A DNA stretch of 64,000 nt from Klenkia brasiliensis (lineage in GTDB: Bacteria; Actinomycetota; Actinomycetes; Mycobacteriales; Geodermatophilaceae): contig NZ_FNCF01000002.1 of assembly GCF_900100695.1 (NCBI RefSeq), forward strand, positions 558,001 through 622,000. Direction: 5' to 3'. Below are positions 17,933 to 26,364 of the stretch, piece by piece. Below the pieces are notes generated by a model that saw nothing but the letters and a program-made list of their open reading frames with translations, was not told the origin of the DNA and did not search any database. Both the position numbers and the translations under genes were made by a program. How positions within the stretch are numbered: the first letter of the stretch is position 1; each line of letters begins with the position of its first letter.

Positions 17933-19468
17933 TCAGCCCTGACCGGTCGGCCCCGTGCGGGGCAGCCGGACGGTGAAGGTCGCGCCCTGCCCGGGGGCGG
18001 TGGTCAGGGTGACCGTGCCGTGGTGGGCGGCGACGAGCGAGGAGACGATCGACAGGCCCAGCCCGCTGCCGCCGGCCACCCGTGCCCGCGAGGCGTCGGC
18101 GCGGTAGAACCGCTCGAACACCCGCTCGGCGTCCTCGGGGGACAGCCCGGGGCCCTCGTCGGCCACCGCGACCAGGACGACGTCGGGGTCGGCCGGGTCC
18201 TCGGCCACCCGCACCGTGACCGGGGTGCCCGCGGGGGTGTGGGTGAGCGCGTTGGTGACCAGGTTGGCCAGCACCTGGCGCAGCCGGCCCTCGTCGCCGA
18301 GCACCACGGGGACCTCGGTGAGGGAGTCGTGCATGTCCAGCGTGATCGGCCGGTCCGGTGCCACCGCGCGGGCGTCGTGCACCGCGTCGTCGGCCAGCTC
18401 GCCGAGGTCGACGGGCAGGGCGGCGACCGGGCGCTGCTGGTCGAGGCGGGCCAGCTGCAGCAGGTCCTCGACGAGGGCGCCCATGCGCGAGGCCTCGGAC
18501 TCGATGCGGCCCATCATCCGGTGGGTCTCGGCCGGGTCGGCGTAGGCGCCCTGCCGGTACAGCTCGGCGAACCCGCGGATCGAGGTCAGCGGCGTGCGCA
18601 GCTCGTGGCTGGCGTCGGCGACGAACCGGCGCATCCGGCCCTCCGACGCCCGGGCCTGCTCCTCCGAGGCGGCCTGGGCGCGGAAGGCGCCCTCGATCCG
18701 GCCGACCATGCCGTTGAACGCGCGGGCCAGCCGGCCGACCTCGGTGCGGTCGTCGCCCTCCGGCACGCGCTGGGAGAGGTCGCCGGCGGCGATGGCCGCG
18801 GCGGTGTGCTCGACCTCGACCAGCGGCCGCAGGGAGGTGCGCACCAGCACGTAGCCGGTGACGCCGAGCAGCACCAGCACGACCAGGCCGACGACGACCT
18901 CGACGACCACGAGGTGGCCCAGCGTGGCCTGGTCACCGGACAGGTCGAGGCCCACCGCGACGACCTGGCCGCTGGGCAGGCTGCTGGCGAGCATCAGCCA
19001 GCTGGTGCTGCCGTCCCTGGCGTCGAGGGTGAACGGCGCGTCGTCGTACTGCGAGATGGTGCCCGGGTTGACCGCGCCCAGCTGCGGCAGGTTGCTCTCC
19101 GACTGGTTCCCGCCGTTGACCACGACCCAGGAGTCGTCGGACACGCTGCAGGCCAGCAGCTCGGGCCCGGCCGGGCGGAAGGGCGACTGGCAGTACTGGG
19201 CGGTCTCCTGCGGCTGCTGCAGCAGCGACTGCACCCGGTCCTGCAGCTGTTCGCGCTGCTGCTCGATGAGGTAGCTGCGCAGCATGGACGTGCCCGCCAC
19301 GCCGGTGACCGCGAGGGCGAGGGCGACCAGCAGGACCAGCAGCGCGACCAGCCGCACCCGCAACGGCACCCGGGTGCGCGCCCGGCCGGCGCCGGGGCGG
19401 CCCGCCGAGGACCCGGACGGCCGGACGGGCGGGGAGGCCTGCTCCCCGCCCGTCGCGGTGGTGGTCAC
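17933..19468 (-). CDS. HAMP sensor histidine kinase (PhoR/MprB-like)
   Basis: A 511-residue membrane kinase. A basic Pro-rich N-terminus is followed by a first helix (about 40-62), a 120-residue outer domain, a second helix (about 185-208), HAMP, the H-box DASHELRTPL with His288, and an HATPase domain (NLVTNALTHT, DEGPGLS, GGSGLGLS). The outer domain holds two cysteines (Cys93, Cys107) that could form a disulfide. The start is uncertain. GTG 19468 lies 28 bases after the regulator stop, while GTG 19534 would read backward into regulator sequence. It pairs with the next regulator. Confidence 0.9.
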   Translation of the reverse strand: MTTTATGGEQASPPVRPSGSSAGRPGAGRARTRVPLRVRLVALLVLLVALALAVTGVAGTSMLRSYLIEQQREQLQDRVQSLLQQPQETAQYCQSPFRPAGPELLACSVSDDSWVVVNGGNQSESNLPQLGAVNPGTISQYDDAPFTLDARDGSTSWLMLASSLPSGQVVAVGLDLSGDQATLGHLVVVEVVVGLVVLVLLGVTGYVLVRTSLRPLVEVEHTAAAIAAGDLSQRVPEGDDRTEVGRLARAFNGMVGRIEGAFRAQAASEEQARASEGRMRRFVADASHELRTPLTSIRGFAELYRQGAYADPAETHRMMGRIESEASRMGALVEDLLQLARLDQQRPVAALPVDLGELADDAVHDARAVAPDRPITLDMHDSLTEVPVVLGDEGRLRQVLANLVTNALTHTPAGTPVTVRVAEDPADPDVVLVAVADEGPGLSPEDAERVFERFYRADASRARVAGGSGLGLSIVSSLVAAHHGTVTLTTAPGQGATFTVRLPRTGPTGQG

Positions 19469-19496
19469 CGGGCTCGTCGTCGTGTCGGCGGCGATG

Positions 19497-20219
19497 TCAG
19501 CTCCCGCGGGGCAGCCGCAGCGAGTAGCCGACACCGCGCAGCGTGTGCAGCAGCCGGGGCTCGGTGGTGTCGATCTTGCGCCGCAGGTAGGAGATGTAGG
19601 ACTCCACGACGTTGGCCTCGCCGTTGAAGTCGTAGTTCCAGACGTGGTCGAGGATCTGCGCCTTGGACAGCACCCGGCCCGGGTTGCTCATCAGGTAGCG
19701 CAGCAGCTTGAACTCCGTCGGCGACAGGCTGATCAGCTCGCCGGCCTTGAGGACCTCGTGCGACTCCTCGTCCAGCTCGATGTCGGCGAAGACCAGGCGC
19801 GGGGCCTCCTCGACCTTGCGGGCGCCCTGAGTGCGGCGCAGCACGGCGCGGATGCGGGCCAGCACCTCGTCGAGGCTGAAGGGCTTGGTGACGTAGTCGT
19901 CACCGCCCAGCGTCAGCCCGGACACCTTGTCCTCGGCGGCGTCGCGGGCGGTCAGGAACAGCACCGGCGTGTGCGTGCCGTTCTGCCGCAGCCGGCGGAC
20001 GACGCCGAAGCCGTCCAGGCCCGGCATCATCACGTCGAGCACGAGCAGGTCGGGGCGGAACTGCGCGGCCGCGGCCAGGGCCTGCTGGCCGTCGGCGGCG
20101 GTGGCCACCTCGAACCCGGCGTAGCGGAGGCTGGCGGAGAGCAGCTCGCGGATGTTCGGCTCGTCGTCGACCACGAGGAGTCGCGCCTCGGGCGCTCGCT
20201 GGCCCACGCTGCCGGTCAT
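19497..20219 (-). CDS. OmpR/PhoB-family response regulator (mycobacterial PhoP-like)
   Basis: A 240-residue regulator with a receiver (phosphate acceptor Asp62 in LLVLDVMMPGLDG, Lys in DDYVTKPFS) and a C-terminal winged helix (SPTEFKLLRYLMSNPGRVLSK, VVESYISYLRRKID). The effector domain reads very close to M. tuberculosis PhoP, including FADIELDEESHEV and LLHTLRGVGY. TcrX/TrcR-type regulators are alternatives. ATG 20219 follows GGAGGACAC, stronger than the upstream in-frame ATG near 20258. It is the first gene of a two-gene unit with its kinase. Confidence 0.92.
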   Translation of the reverse strand: MTGSVGQRAPEARLLVVDDEPNIRELLSASLRYAGFEVATAADGQQALAAAAQFRPDLLVLDVMMPGLDGFGVVRRLRQNGTHTPVLFLTARDAAEDKVSGLTLGGDDYVTKPFSLDEVLARIRAVLRRTQGARKVEEAPRLVFADIELDEESHEVLKAGELISLSPTEFKLLRYLMSNPGRVLSKAQILDHVWNYDFNGEANVVESYISYLRRKIDTTEPRLLHTLRGVGYSLRLPRGS

Positions 20220-20340
20220 GTGTCCTCCAGCGTTCCGTTCGGGCGCGCTCGTCGTCATGGGCACACGGTGCGCACAGGGTCTGAGGTCGGACTGGACGCT
20301 ACCTGTGAGAAGACTGCGAGTGGTGCAGCGAACCGGCAGG

Positions 20341-21117
20341 TCAGCCCGCGGGTGACATCGCCCGGCCGCGGCGCCAGTAGCCGATCGCGTGGTGCTGGGC
20401 CCGGCCCAGCCCCCACCGGCCGCGCAGGTCGGCCCGCACGGCGCGGACGGCGGCGGACTCCGCGGCCACCCACGCGAAGACCTCCTCGCCCGCCGGCGGG
20501 GTGAGCGCGGCGACGGCGTCCGCGAGCAGCGGCACGGTGCCGGGCTCGGCGTCCCCGCGGTGCAGCCAGCGCACCTGCACCCCCGGCGGCACCGGCAGCG
20601 GCTGCTCCTCGGCCGGGCCGGCGACCTCCAGCAGGGCCACGCCCCGGGTCGACGGGGCCGCGGCGGCCAGGATGCGGGCGACGGCGGGCAGCGCGGTCTC
20701 GTCGGCGGCCAGCAGCAGCCACGGCGCGGACCCGGCCCCGAGCGGTGCGGTGCTGGCCAGCCCCAGCACGTCCCCCGGCGCGGCCGCGGCCGCCCACGCG
20801 GCGGCGGGCCCGTCGCCGTGCCGCACGAAGTCGACGTCCACCTCGCCGGTGACCGGGTCCTGGCGACGGGCGGTGTAGCTGCGCAGGCTGACCCCGTGGC
20901 TGCCCTGGGGCCAGACGATGCGCCCGTCGCGGGCCACGGCCGGCCACTCCGGGGCGCGGTCACCGACCCGCGGCACCAGGACGGCGAGCGTGGGTGCGGC
21001 GGCCGCGACCACCTCGGGGGCGCCCTGCAGGGTGACCCGGACGACGGAGGGGGTGACCGGTGCGGAGCGGAGCACGGTCAGCACGTCGACGGGGCGGGCG
21101 CCGGTCGGGTCGGTCAC
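20341..21117 (-). CDS. Siderophore-interacting (ViuB/SIP) flavoprotein
   Basis: A 258-residue FAD/NAD(P)H ferric-siderophore reductase-like protein, used to release iron from imported siderophores. The FAD motif is SLRSYTARR near residue 80. It is followed by the NAD-binding half with LLLAADETALPA, and the C-terminal AWVAAESAAVRAVR and GYWRRGR typical of SIP proteins. Start GTG 21117 is supported by a TAGGCT -10 element eight bases upstream, suggesting leaderless mRNA. No siderophore transporter is nearby. Confidence 0.87.
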   Translation of the reverse strand: MTDPTGARPVDVLTVLRSAPVTPSVVRVTLQGAPEVVAAAAPTLAVLVPRVGDRAPEWPAVARDGRIVWPQGSHGVSLRSYTARRQDPVTGEVDVDFVRHGDGPAAAWAAAAAPGDVLGLASTAPLGAGSAPWLLLAADETALPAVARILAAAAPSTRGVALLEVAGPAEEQPLPVPPGVQVRWLHRGDAEPGTVPLLADAVAALTPPAGEEVFAWVAAESAAVRAVRADLRGRWGLGRAQHHAIGYWRRGRAMSPAG

Positions 21118-21125
21118 GACCGGCC

Positions 21126-21131
21126 AGCCTA
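21126..21131 (-). promoter_or_regulatory. TAGGCT -10 element of the SIP gene (leaderless)
   Basis: On the reverse strand TAGGCT ends eight bases before GTG 21117, so transcription would start at or beside the start codon. Confidence 0.5.
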
Positions 21132-21144
21132 GGCGGCGGGAGGG

Positions 21145-21219
21145 GCCGGCCCGGCCGGTCCCGGGGGAGGGGACCGACCGGGCCGGCGATCGCGGGGTCG
21201 GCGCTCACGCTGCGTGAGC
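21145..21219. other. Strong hairpin and dyad in a 291-base divergent intergenic region
   Basis: The gap 21118-21408 has no gene. An 18-base inverted repeat with one G-U-type mismatch (21145-21162 and 21170-21187, loop seven bases) lies where a terminator is not expected, since both flanking genes point away from it. Next is the 7-3-7 dyad GCTCACGCTGCGTGAGC (21203-21219). The element CGTGAGCRACG occurs twice (21213-21223 and 21265-21275). These look regulatory, probably for the downstream DUF2945 gene. Confidence 0.45.
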
Positions 21220-21408
21220 GACGAGGCGTCCGGCGGACGGATGCTCGACCCGGTGACGACGCTACGTGAGCAACGGCGCGCTGCCGCGCCGTCCGGCACG
21301 GGTCTCACCCCGACGGGGGACCACCGGACCGGTCACGGCCGCCAGGTGTGCCACCCCCCGGCGGTGGGCAGGGTCCGCGGACACCGGCCCCGAGCGCAGG
21401 AGGACCAC

Positions 21409-21618
21409 GTGAGCGACGACCTGAAGAAGGGTGACGACGTCACCTGGAAGACCCACGGCACCGAGACCGAGGGCACCGTCACCCGCAAGATCACCGACGA
21501 CACGGAGGCGGGTGGCCGCACCGTGAAGGCCAGCGACGACGACCCGCAGTACGAGGTGAAGAGCGACAAGTCGGGCAAGAAGGCCGTGCACAAGCCCGAC
21601 GCCCTGGAGAAGCAGTGA
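21409..21618 (+). CDS. DUF2945 (hypervirulence-associated TUDOR-like) small protein
   Basis: A 69-residue charged protein starting VSDDLKKGDDVTWKTHG, with the conserved GDDVTWKTHGTETEGTVTRKI block and the C-terminal YEVKSDKSGKKAVHKPDAL typical of DUF2945. The fold is a small SH3/Tudor-like barrel of unknown role, often found with stress genes. GTG 21409 follows AGGAGG at ideal spacing. Its stop overlaps the next start (GTGA). Confidence 0.85.
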   Translation: MSDDLKKGDDVTWKTHGTETEGTVTRKITDDTEAGGRTVKASDDDPQYEVKSDKSGKKAVHKPDALEKQ

Positions 21619-22034
21619 CCGGCCCGGGGGAGGACCGGCAGACCTCCGCCACCCACGGCGCCCGGGTGGACGACGTGCTCGCGGCCGAGGTCGAGCCGAT
21701 CACCCGCACCGGGCACAGCGGGCGCAGCGAGGAGTCACGGGAGGTCGAGCCGAGCGGTGAGGACCAGCCCGACGTCGACCTCGCCCCCGACGGCACGCTG
21801 ACCGGCGGAACGCCGGTGGGCATCGACCAGGCCACCGTGCAGCTGCGCACCGAGCTGGCCCGCTGGCTGGACCGCGCCGACTTCCCGGCCACCGGCGCCG
21901 ACCTGGTCGAGGCCGCCCGGGACCACCGGGCCCCCGACGCGGTCGCCGACGAGCTGGCCCGCCTGGAGCCGACCCGCAGCTACGACCGGGTCGGCGAGGT
22001 CGTGCGGGCCCTCGGCCACCCGACGGAGGGCTGA
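21615..22034 (+). CDS. DUF2795-domain protein
   Basis: A 139-residue acidic protein. The first 75 residues are a polar, probably disordered region. The C-terminal 60 (ARWLDRADFPATGADLVEAA ... YDRVGEVVRALG) match the DUF2795 repeat, a small helical domain of unknown function common in actinobacteria. GTG 21615 overlaps the DUF2945 stop by four bases, so the two products are made together. Confidence 0.75.
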   Translation: MTGPGEDRQTSATHGARVDDVLAAEVEPITRTGHSGRSEESREVEPSGEDQPDVDLAPDGTLTGGTPVGIDQATVQLRTELARWLDRADFPATGADLVEAARDHRAPDAVADELARLEPTRSYDRVGEVVRALGHPTEG

Positions 22035-22047
22035 GCGGGGCCGGGGG

Positions 22048-22845
22048 TCAGCGCCGCCGGCCCCCGGCCTCCTCCTCCGCGATCTCCTCCGCACCGCGGC
22101 GGCGGAACAGCTTCGACCCCGGGAAGCCCTTCGCCAGCTCGCGGAGGTCCTGCACGGTGTCCAGCAGGGCGTGCACGTCGGGCGCGACGCCGTCCAGCGA
22201 GGCGAGCACCGGGAGCACGTCCTCGTCCAGGTGCGCGACCAGGGTGGGCAGCCGGTCCACCAGCTGCACCAGCGCCTCGACCTCGGCGGGGTCCAGGTCG
22301 TCGGCGAAGCGCTGCAGCAGCGGCGCCAGCTTGGTCAGCGTCGGCTCGTAGGAGGCCAGCAGCGGGCTCGTGCGGTCCAGCAGGCCGCCCGCCGACCCGA
22401 CCAGCTCGTCGGCCCGCTCCCGGGTGGCCCGGGCCTCGGCGACCAGCGCGTCCGCGCCCTCCCGGGTCGACCGTGCGCCGGCGACGAGGTCGTCTGCGCC
22501 CTGCCTGGTGCCCTGCGCCTGCTCGACCAGTGCGTCCGCGGCCCGCAGCGTGCTGCCCGCGCCCGCCACGGCGGCGTCGGCGGAGGCGCGGGTGGCCTCG
22601 ACGCCGCGGATGAGCGCCTCGGCCCGCTCGCGGGTGCCCGCGACGTCGGCGACCGCGGTCTCCGCCCGGTCCACCACCGCATCGACGCGGTCCAGCAGCG
22701 CGCCCACCCGGGTGAGCAGCTGCTCGGCCTGCCCGATCGCGGTGACCACCCGCGGGACGAGGGCGAGGGACTCGGTGACCAGGTCGCGCAGGCCCTCGGC
22801 GGCGCCCATCAGGTCCGACGGGCCCGGCAGCTGCGGGAGTCTCAC
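22048..22845 (-). CDS. Helical protein with six 14-residue repeats
   Basis: A 265-residue, almost fully helical protein with no membrane span. Residues 70-153 are six exact-length 14-residue repeats with consensus xTRxxADxLVxxAx, for example STREGADALVAEAR (126-139). The period of 14 (4 x 3.5) suits a long coiled coil. Helices rich in Leu/Val follow, then a basic then acidic tail (FRRRGAEEIAEEE). Start GTG 22845 gives VRLPQLPGPSD. It is convergent with the DUF2795 gene and divergent from the LytR_C-like gene. No family recognised with confidence. A cytoskeletal or scaffold role would be a guess. Confidence 0.75.
   Translation of the reverse strand: MRLPQLPGPSDLMGAAEGLRDLVTESLALVPRVVTAIGQAEQLLTRVGALLDRVDAVVDRAETAVADVAGTRERAEALIRGVEATRASADAAVAGAGSTLRAADALVEQAQGTRQGADDLVAGARSTREGADALVAEARATRERADELVGSAGGLLDRTSPLLASYEPTLTKLAPLLQRFADDLDPAEVEALVQLVDRLPTLVAHLDEDVLPVLASLDGVAPDVHALLDTVQDLRELAKGFPGSKLFRRRGAEEIAEEEAGGRRR
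22387..22638 (-). repeat. Six tandem 42-base coding repeats
   Basis: This 252-base tract encodes the six 14-residue repeats of the helical protein. The copies are similar in protein sequence but diverged in DNA, so it is an old duplication and not a recent slippage product. Confidence 0.7.
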
Positions 22846-22908
22846 CGCTGCGACGCTACGCAGCGGCGACGCGGGCGGCGACCGGGCGGACGGGCGTGGT
22901 GACGGCGG

Positions 22909-22940
22909 GTCGACATGTCGACCACGGCGTGTGAATCACA
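22909..22940. promoter_or_regulatory. Two palindromes between the repeat-protein and LytR_C genes
   Basis: GTCGACATGTCGAC (22909-22922) is a perfect 14-base palindrome and TGTGAATCACA (22930-22940) a perfect 5-1-5 dyad, both in the 200-base divergent gap. A TAGTCT -10-like element follows at 22959-22964. ATGTCGAC recurs near 23014. These may be operators. The binding proteins are unknown. Confidence 0.4.
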
Positions 22941-23044
22941 TCGGTGTCGTTCAGCCCGTAGTCTGTGCGGACGGCGCCGCGGACGGCGTCGACGCGGAGC
23001 CGGCCGATCGCCATGTCGACCGGCCGGGGGACCACGACAGCGGG

Positions 23045-25291
23045 GTGCGGACACCGGTGGCGGAGCAGGACAGGCGCGGGGGACCCGACGAGGCCCTCGC
23101 CGTCCCCCCGCGCGCCCGGGGCGCCACGACCGACTCCCAGCTCACCGTCGAGGCGCTGCTCGCGCGCTCGCGCGAGGCCGCCGTCGCGGGCACCGGCGGT
23201 CGCCGGCGGGCCGACCGGCGGGCCTCCTCGCCCGCGCCGCCGTCCCGACCGGCGTCCTCGGCCCCGCGGCCGAACACCACCACGCCGCCTCCGCCGGCCC
23301 GGCCCAGCGCCCCGCCGCCGGCGGCCCGGCCGACCCCGGTCGCGCGGGCCGTCGCGCCCGCCCGGCCCGCGCCGCCGTCCGACCCCGCCCCCGTCGACGT
23401 GCCGCCGTCGACCTCCGCCCCGGCGCCGCAGTCCGGTCCCGCACTGCCGCAGGCACCGCGGCCCACCGCGCAGCCCGTCCCGAGGCCCGTCCCGCCGCCC
23501 GCCGCGACCGCCCGTCCGGTGGCCCCGCCCCCCGTTCCCCCGCCGGTGTCGTCGCCGTCGTCCCGGCAGGTGTCCTCGCCCGTGGCGTCGCCGGCGTCGC
23601 CCCCCGTGTCGTCGCCGGGGACCAGCGAGCTGCCCGCCTCGGGGATCGTCGCCGGTGCCGCGCCCAGCACCAGCGCCGTGCCCGCGCAGACCGCCGGGCC
23701 GCGACCCACGATGCCGCCGGTCCCGCCGGCCGGCGAGACGCCCCCGGCTGCCGCAGCCGGACCCGCGGCCCCCGCCGCACCGGCGGACCGCGCGCCGGTG
23801 CCGTCGTCCTCGCCCTGGCGCCCCGGCCGCGCCCAGCGCCAGGCCAGAGCGGCCACCGACCGGTCCGCGCCGGTCCCGCCGCTGCCGGGCACCGAGCGGG
23901 GCCGGCGGCCGTCCGCCCCGGTGCCCCCGTTGCCCGGCACCGAGCGCGCCCGGCAGTCGGCCCCGGTGCCGCCGCTGCCCGGACTCCGGCCGTCGGCCCC
24001 CTTGCCGCCCATCCCGGGCCGCGACGTCCCCGTCCCGGTGGTCCGCCGCACGCGGGCCGAGAAGCGGGCGGCCATGAGCCCGCTGCAGCGGCGGCTGGTC
24101 CGGGCCGCCGTGGTGGTCGCCGTGCTGGTCGGCCTGGTCGGCGGGTTCTACGTCGGGCTGTACTTCTACGCCGACCGTTCGGTGGACCGGGTCGCGGCGC
24201 TGTCGACCGACGCGCCGGAGATCCTCGCCCCCCAGCTGCAGGACGGCGCGACCACCTGGCTGGTGCTCGGCACCGGCGCACCCGGCCAGGACGGCGCGGC
24301 GGCGCTCAGCGCGTCCCTGGTGCGGCTGACCGCCGACGGCGGGCGCGCACTCGTGCTCGACGTCCCCTCGACAGCGCTGGTGGACACCCCCGAGTGCCGC
24401 GCGGACGACGGTGACCTCCGCCAGCCCGTGACCGAGCCGCTGGCGCAGTCGCTGGCCGACGGCGGCCCCGGCTGCCTGGTGCGCGCGGTGCAGCAGTTGT
24501 CCGGCCTGCGGGTCGACCACTACCTCGACGTCGACCTGGGCCGCGCCGGGGACGGGGTGGCGGCCTCGTGCCCGACCGACGCGCTCCCGGTCGCGACCGT
24601 CAGCACCCTGTTCAACCCCGTCCGCGCGGTCTCGCTGGCCACCGGCGCCGCCGACGTCGCCACCACCGACGAGGGCACCTCGCTGGCCGACCTGCGCGGG
24701 CTGGCCGGCGCCCTGCGCGAGCTGCCCGCCGGCGGGGTGGAGCGCAGCTCCCTCCCGGTCGCGCGGGAGGGCTACCTGGCCGCCGGGAGCACCACCGCCT
24801 CGGTGGTGCTGGACGGCACCGCCACCCGGGACCTGTTCGACGCGGTCATCCGCACCGGCGAGCTGCCCCCGCCCGCGGAGGTCCAGTCCGCGGCGGCGGC
24901 CACCGGGCCCGACGTGGCCGTCACCCTGCCCCCGAGCAGCGTGACGGTGTCCGTCCTGGACGCCACCGGCGACACCACCGACCCGGCGACCGGCGCGGGC
25001 GCGGACGCCGTGGCGGCGCTGACCGCGCAGGGCTTCGTGCCGGGCCCGGTCGGCATCGAGCCGGCCGCGGTGCCGACCAGCCTGGTGCGCTACGCCCCCG
25101 ACGCGGTGGAGCAGGCCCGCACGGTCGCCGCCGCCGTCCCGGACGCGGTGCTCGAGCCGACGACCACGCCCGGCGCCGGCGTCCAGCTGGTCGTGGCGAG
25201 CCCCGACCTGGCGGTCTCGCCGGTCGCCGTGGGGGCCGCCGTCCCCGACACCGCGCCCCCCGCGCAGGCCCCCACCGCCACCTGCGGCTGA
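23045..25291 (+). CDS. Membrane protein with degenerate LCP domain and LytR_C domain
   Basis: About 748 residues. A roughly 300-residue Pro/Ala-rich cytoplasmic region with four SAPVPPLPG-type repeats leads to one membrane span (about 350-375). The outer part has the order of LytR-CpsA-Psr proteins: LVLGTGAPGQDG, VLDVPSTALVDTP and QQLSGLRVDHYLDVD, then a C-terminal LytR_C domain. True LCP ligases, which attach teichoic acid or arabinogalactan to peptidoglycan, keep arginines and aspartates in GRSDT- and PRDS-type motifs. Those arginines are absent here, so phosphotransferase activity is doubtful. Start GTG 23045 is uncertain, with GTG 23057 also possible. Confidence 0.75.
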   Translation: MRTPVAEQDRRGGPDEALAVPPRARGATTDSQLTVEALLARSREAAVAGTGGRRRADRRASSPAPPSRPASSAPRPNTTTPPPPARPSAPPPAARPTPVARAVAPARPAPPSDPAPVDVPPSTSAPAPQSGPALPQAPRPTAQPVPRPVPPPAATARPVAPPPVPPPVSSPSSRQVSSPVASPASPPVSSPGTSELPASGIVAGAAPSTSAVPAQTAGPRPTMPPVPPAGETPPAAAAGPAAPAAPADRAPVPSSSPWRPGRAQRQARAATDRSAPVPPLPGTERGRRPSAPVPPLPGTERARQSAPVPPLPGLRPSAPLPPIPGRDVPVPVVRRTRAEKRAAMSPLQRRLVRAAVVVAVLVGLVGGFYVGLYFYADRSVDRVAALSTDAPEILAPQLQDGATTWLVLGTGAPGQDGAAALSASLVRLTADGGRALVLDVPSTALVDTPECRADDGDLRQPVTEPLAQSLADGGPGCLVRAVQQLSGLRVDHYLDVDLGRAGDGVAASCPTDALPVATVSTLFNPVRAVSLATGAADVATTDEGTSLADLRGLAGALRELPAGGVERSSLPVAREGYLAAGSTTASVVLDGTATRDLFDAVIRTGELPPPAEVQSAAAATGPDVAVTLPPSSVTVSVLDATGDTTDPATGAGADAVAALTAQGFVPGPVGIEPAAVPTSLVRYAPDAVEQARTVAAAVPDAVLEPTTTPGAGVQLVVASPDLAVSPVAVGAAVPDTAPPAQAPTATCG
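23864..24019 (+). repeat. Four SAPVPPLPG-type proline repeats
   Basis: This coding tract gives SAPVPPLPG three times and SAPLPPIPG once, spaced by short basic linkers, just before the membrane span. Such stiff polyproline modules can bind SH3/WW-like partners or act as spacers. Confidence 0.7.
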
Positions 25292-25348
25292 CCGGCCGGA
25301 CGGCGTTCAGCTGCCACTCGCCCGAGCTGCACCCGGGAGGTGCACCGG

Positions 25349-25399
25349 GTGACGGCTGAGGGGGAATGCCTGGCCTCCTCGTTCCCCCTCAGCCGTCAC
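25349..25399. terminator. Perfect 18-base inverted repeat after the LytR_C-like gene
   Basis: GTGACGGCTGAGGGGGAA (25349-25366) and its exact complement (25382-25399) enclose a 15-base loop. It lies 58 bases after the stop of the LytR_C-like gene and is probably its terminator. A related sequence, GTGACAGCCGACGGGGGA, recurs near 25431, hinting at a small dispersed repeat family. Confidence 0.65.
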
Positions 25400-25505
25400 T
25401 CGCCGATCTGTCCGTCTGGGCGGGGATCGGGTGACAGCCGACGGGGGACGTCGGGGCGCCAGGTGCGCCCGACCTCGTCACCCGGCCGGGGACCGCGGAG
25501 ACGAC

Positions 25506-25541
25506 GGAGCCCCCGCCGACCGGGTGGTCGACGGGGGCTCC
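25506..25541 (-). terminator. Terminator hairpin of the pst operon
   Basis: A 16-base stem with one mismatch (25506-25521 and 25526-25541, loop GGGT) lies 15 bases after the pstB stop on its transcribed side. Confidence 0.8.
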
Positions 25542-25556
25542 GGTGGGGTGCGCGGC

Positions 25557-26336
25557 TCAGCCGAAGCGGCCCGAGATGTAGTCCTCGGTCGCCTTCTGGT
25601 CCGGGTTGGAGAAGATCTTCTCGGTCGGGTTGAACTCGATGAGCCGACCGGGCTGGCCCACGCCGTTGAGGTTGAAGAAGCCGGTCTGCTCGCTGACGCG
25701 GGCGGCCTGCTGCATGTTGTGGGTGACGATGACGATGGTGAAGCGGTCCTTCAGCTCGGTCATCAGGTCCTCGATGGCCAGCGTCGAGATCGGGTCCAGG
25801 GCCGAGCAGGGCTCGTCCATGAGCAGCACCTCGGGCTGGACGGCGATCGCGCGGGCGATGCAGAGGCGCTGCTGCTGGCCACCGGACAGGCCCGAGCCCG
25901 GGCGGTCCAGGCGGTCCTTGACCTCGTTCCAGAGGTTGGCGCCCTTGAGGGAGGACTCGACCAGGTCGTCGAGGTCGCTCTTCTTCATCTTGCGGGCGTT
26001 GAGCCGGACGCCGGCGACCACGTTGTCGTAGATGGACATGGTCGGGAACGGGTTGGGCCGCTGGAAGACCATGCCGATCTGGCGGCGGACGTCGACCGGG
26101 TCGACGTCGGAGCCGTAGAGGTCCTGGCCGTCGATGACGACCTTGCCCTCGACGCGGGCGCCCGGGATGACCTCGTGCATGCGGTTGAGCGACCGCAGGA
26201 AGGTCGACTTGCCGCACCCCGAGGGACCGATCAGCGCGGTGACGCTGCGCGGCTCGATCGAGACGTTGACGCCCTCGACGGCCTTGAAGTTGCCGTAGAA
26301 GATGTCCAGGTCCGAGACGTCGATGCGCTTGGCCAT
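25557..26336 (-). CDS. pstB: Phosphate ABC transporter ATPase PstB
   Basis: A 259-residue ABC ATPase that powers high-affinity phosphate import by PstSCAB. It has Walker [10 protein letters not shown], the Q-loop FQRPNPFP, signature LSGGQQQR and Walker [22 protein letters not shown] and PCSALDP are typical of PstB. ATG 26336 follows AAAGGA. It is the last gene of the pst operon, 28 bases after pstA. The syntenic M. tuberculosis gene next to mshD is phoT. Confidence 0.98.
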   Translation of the reverse strand: MAKRIDVSDLDIFYGNFKAVEGVNVSIEPRSVTALIGPSGCGKSTFLRSLNRMHEVIPGARVEGKVVIDGQDLYGSDVDPVDVRRQIGMVFQRPNPFPTMSIYDNVVAGVRLNARKMKKSDLDDLVESSLKGANLWNEVKDRLDRPGSGLSGGQQQRLCIARAIAVQPEVLLMDEPCSALDPISTLAIEDLMTELKDRFTIVIVTHNMQQAARVSEQTGFFNLNGVGQPGRLIEFNPTEKIFSNPDQKATEDYISGRFG

Positions 26337-26364
26337 GTCTGGTCCTTTACTCCTGGTTCCTCGG

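Noticed and set aside
19469-19534. Longer start for the PhoR-like kinase overlapping the regulator gene
   Set aside because: The extra residues (MSATRCGCPAGAD) are just another frame of the conserved regulator C-terminus.
20220-20340. PhoP-type TCACAG direct repeat before the PhoP-like regulator
   Set aside because: Only one TCACAG is clear. The second unit is too degenerate to claim autoregulation.
22387-22638. Regular 42-base repeats as a possible CRISPR array
   Set aside because: There are no unique spacers. The repeats are diverged in DNA, conserved in protein, and in frame within a coding gene.
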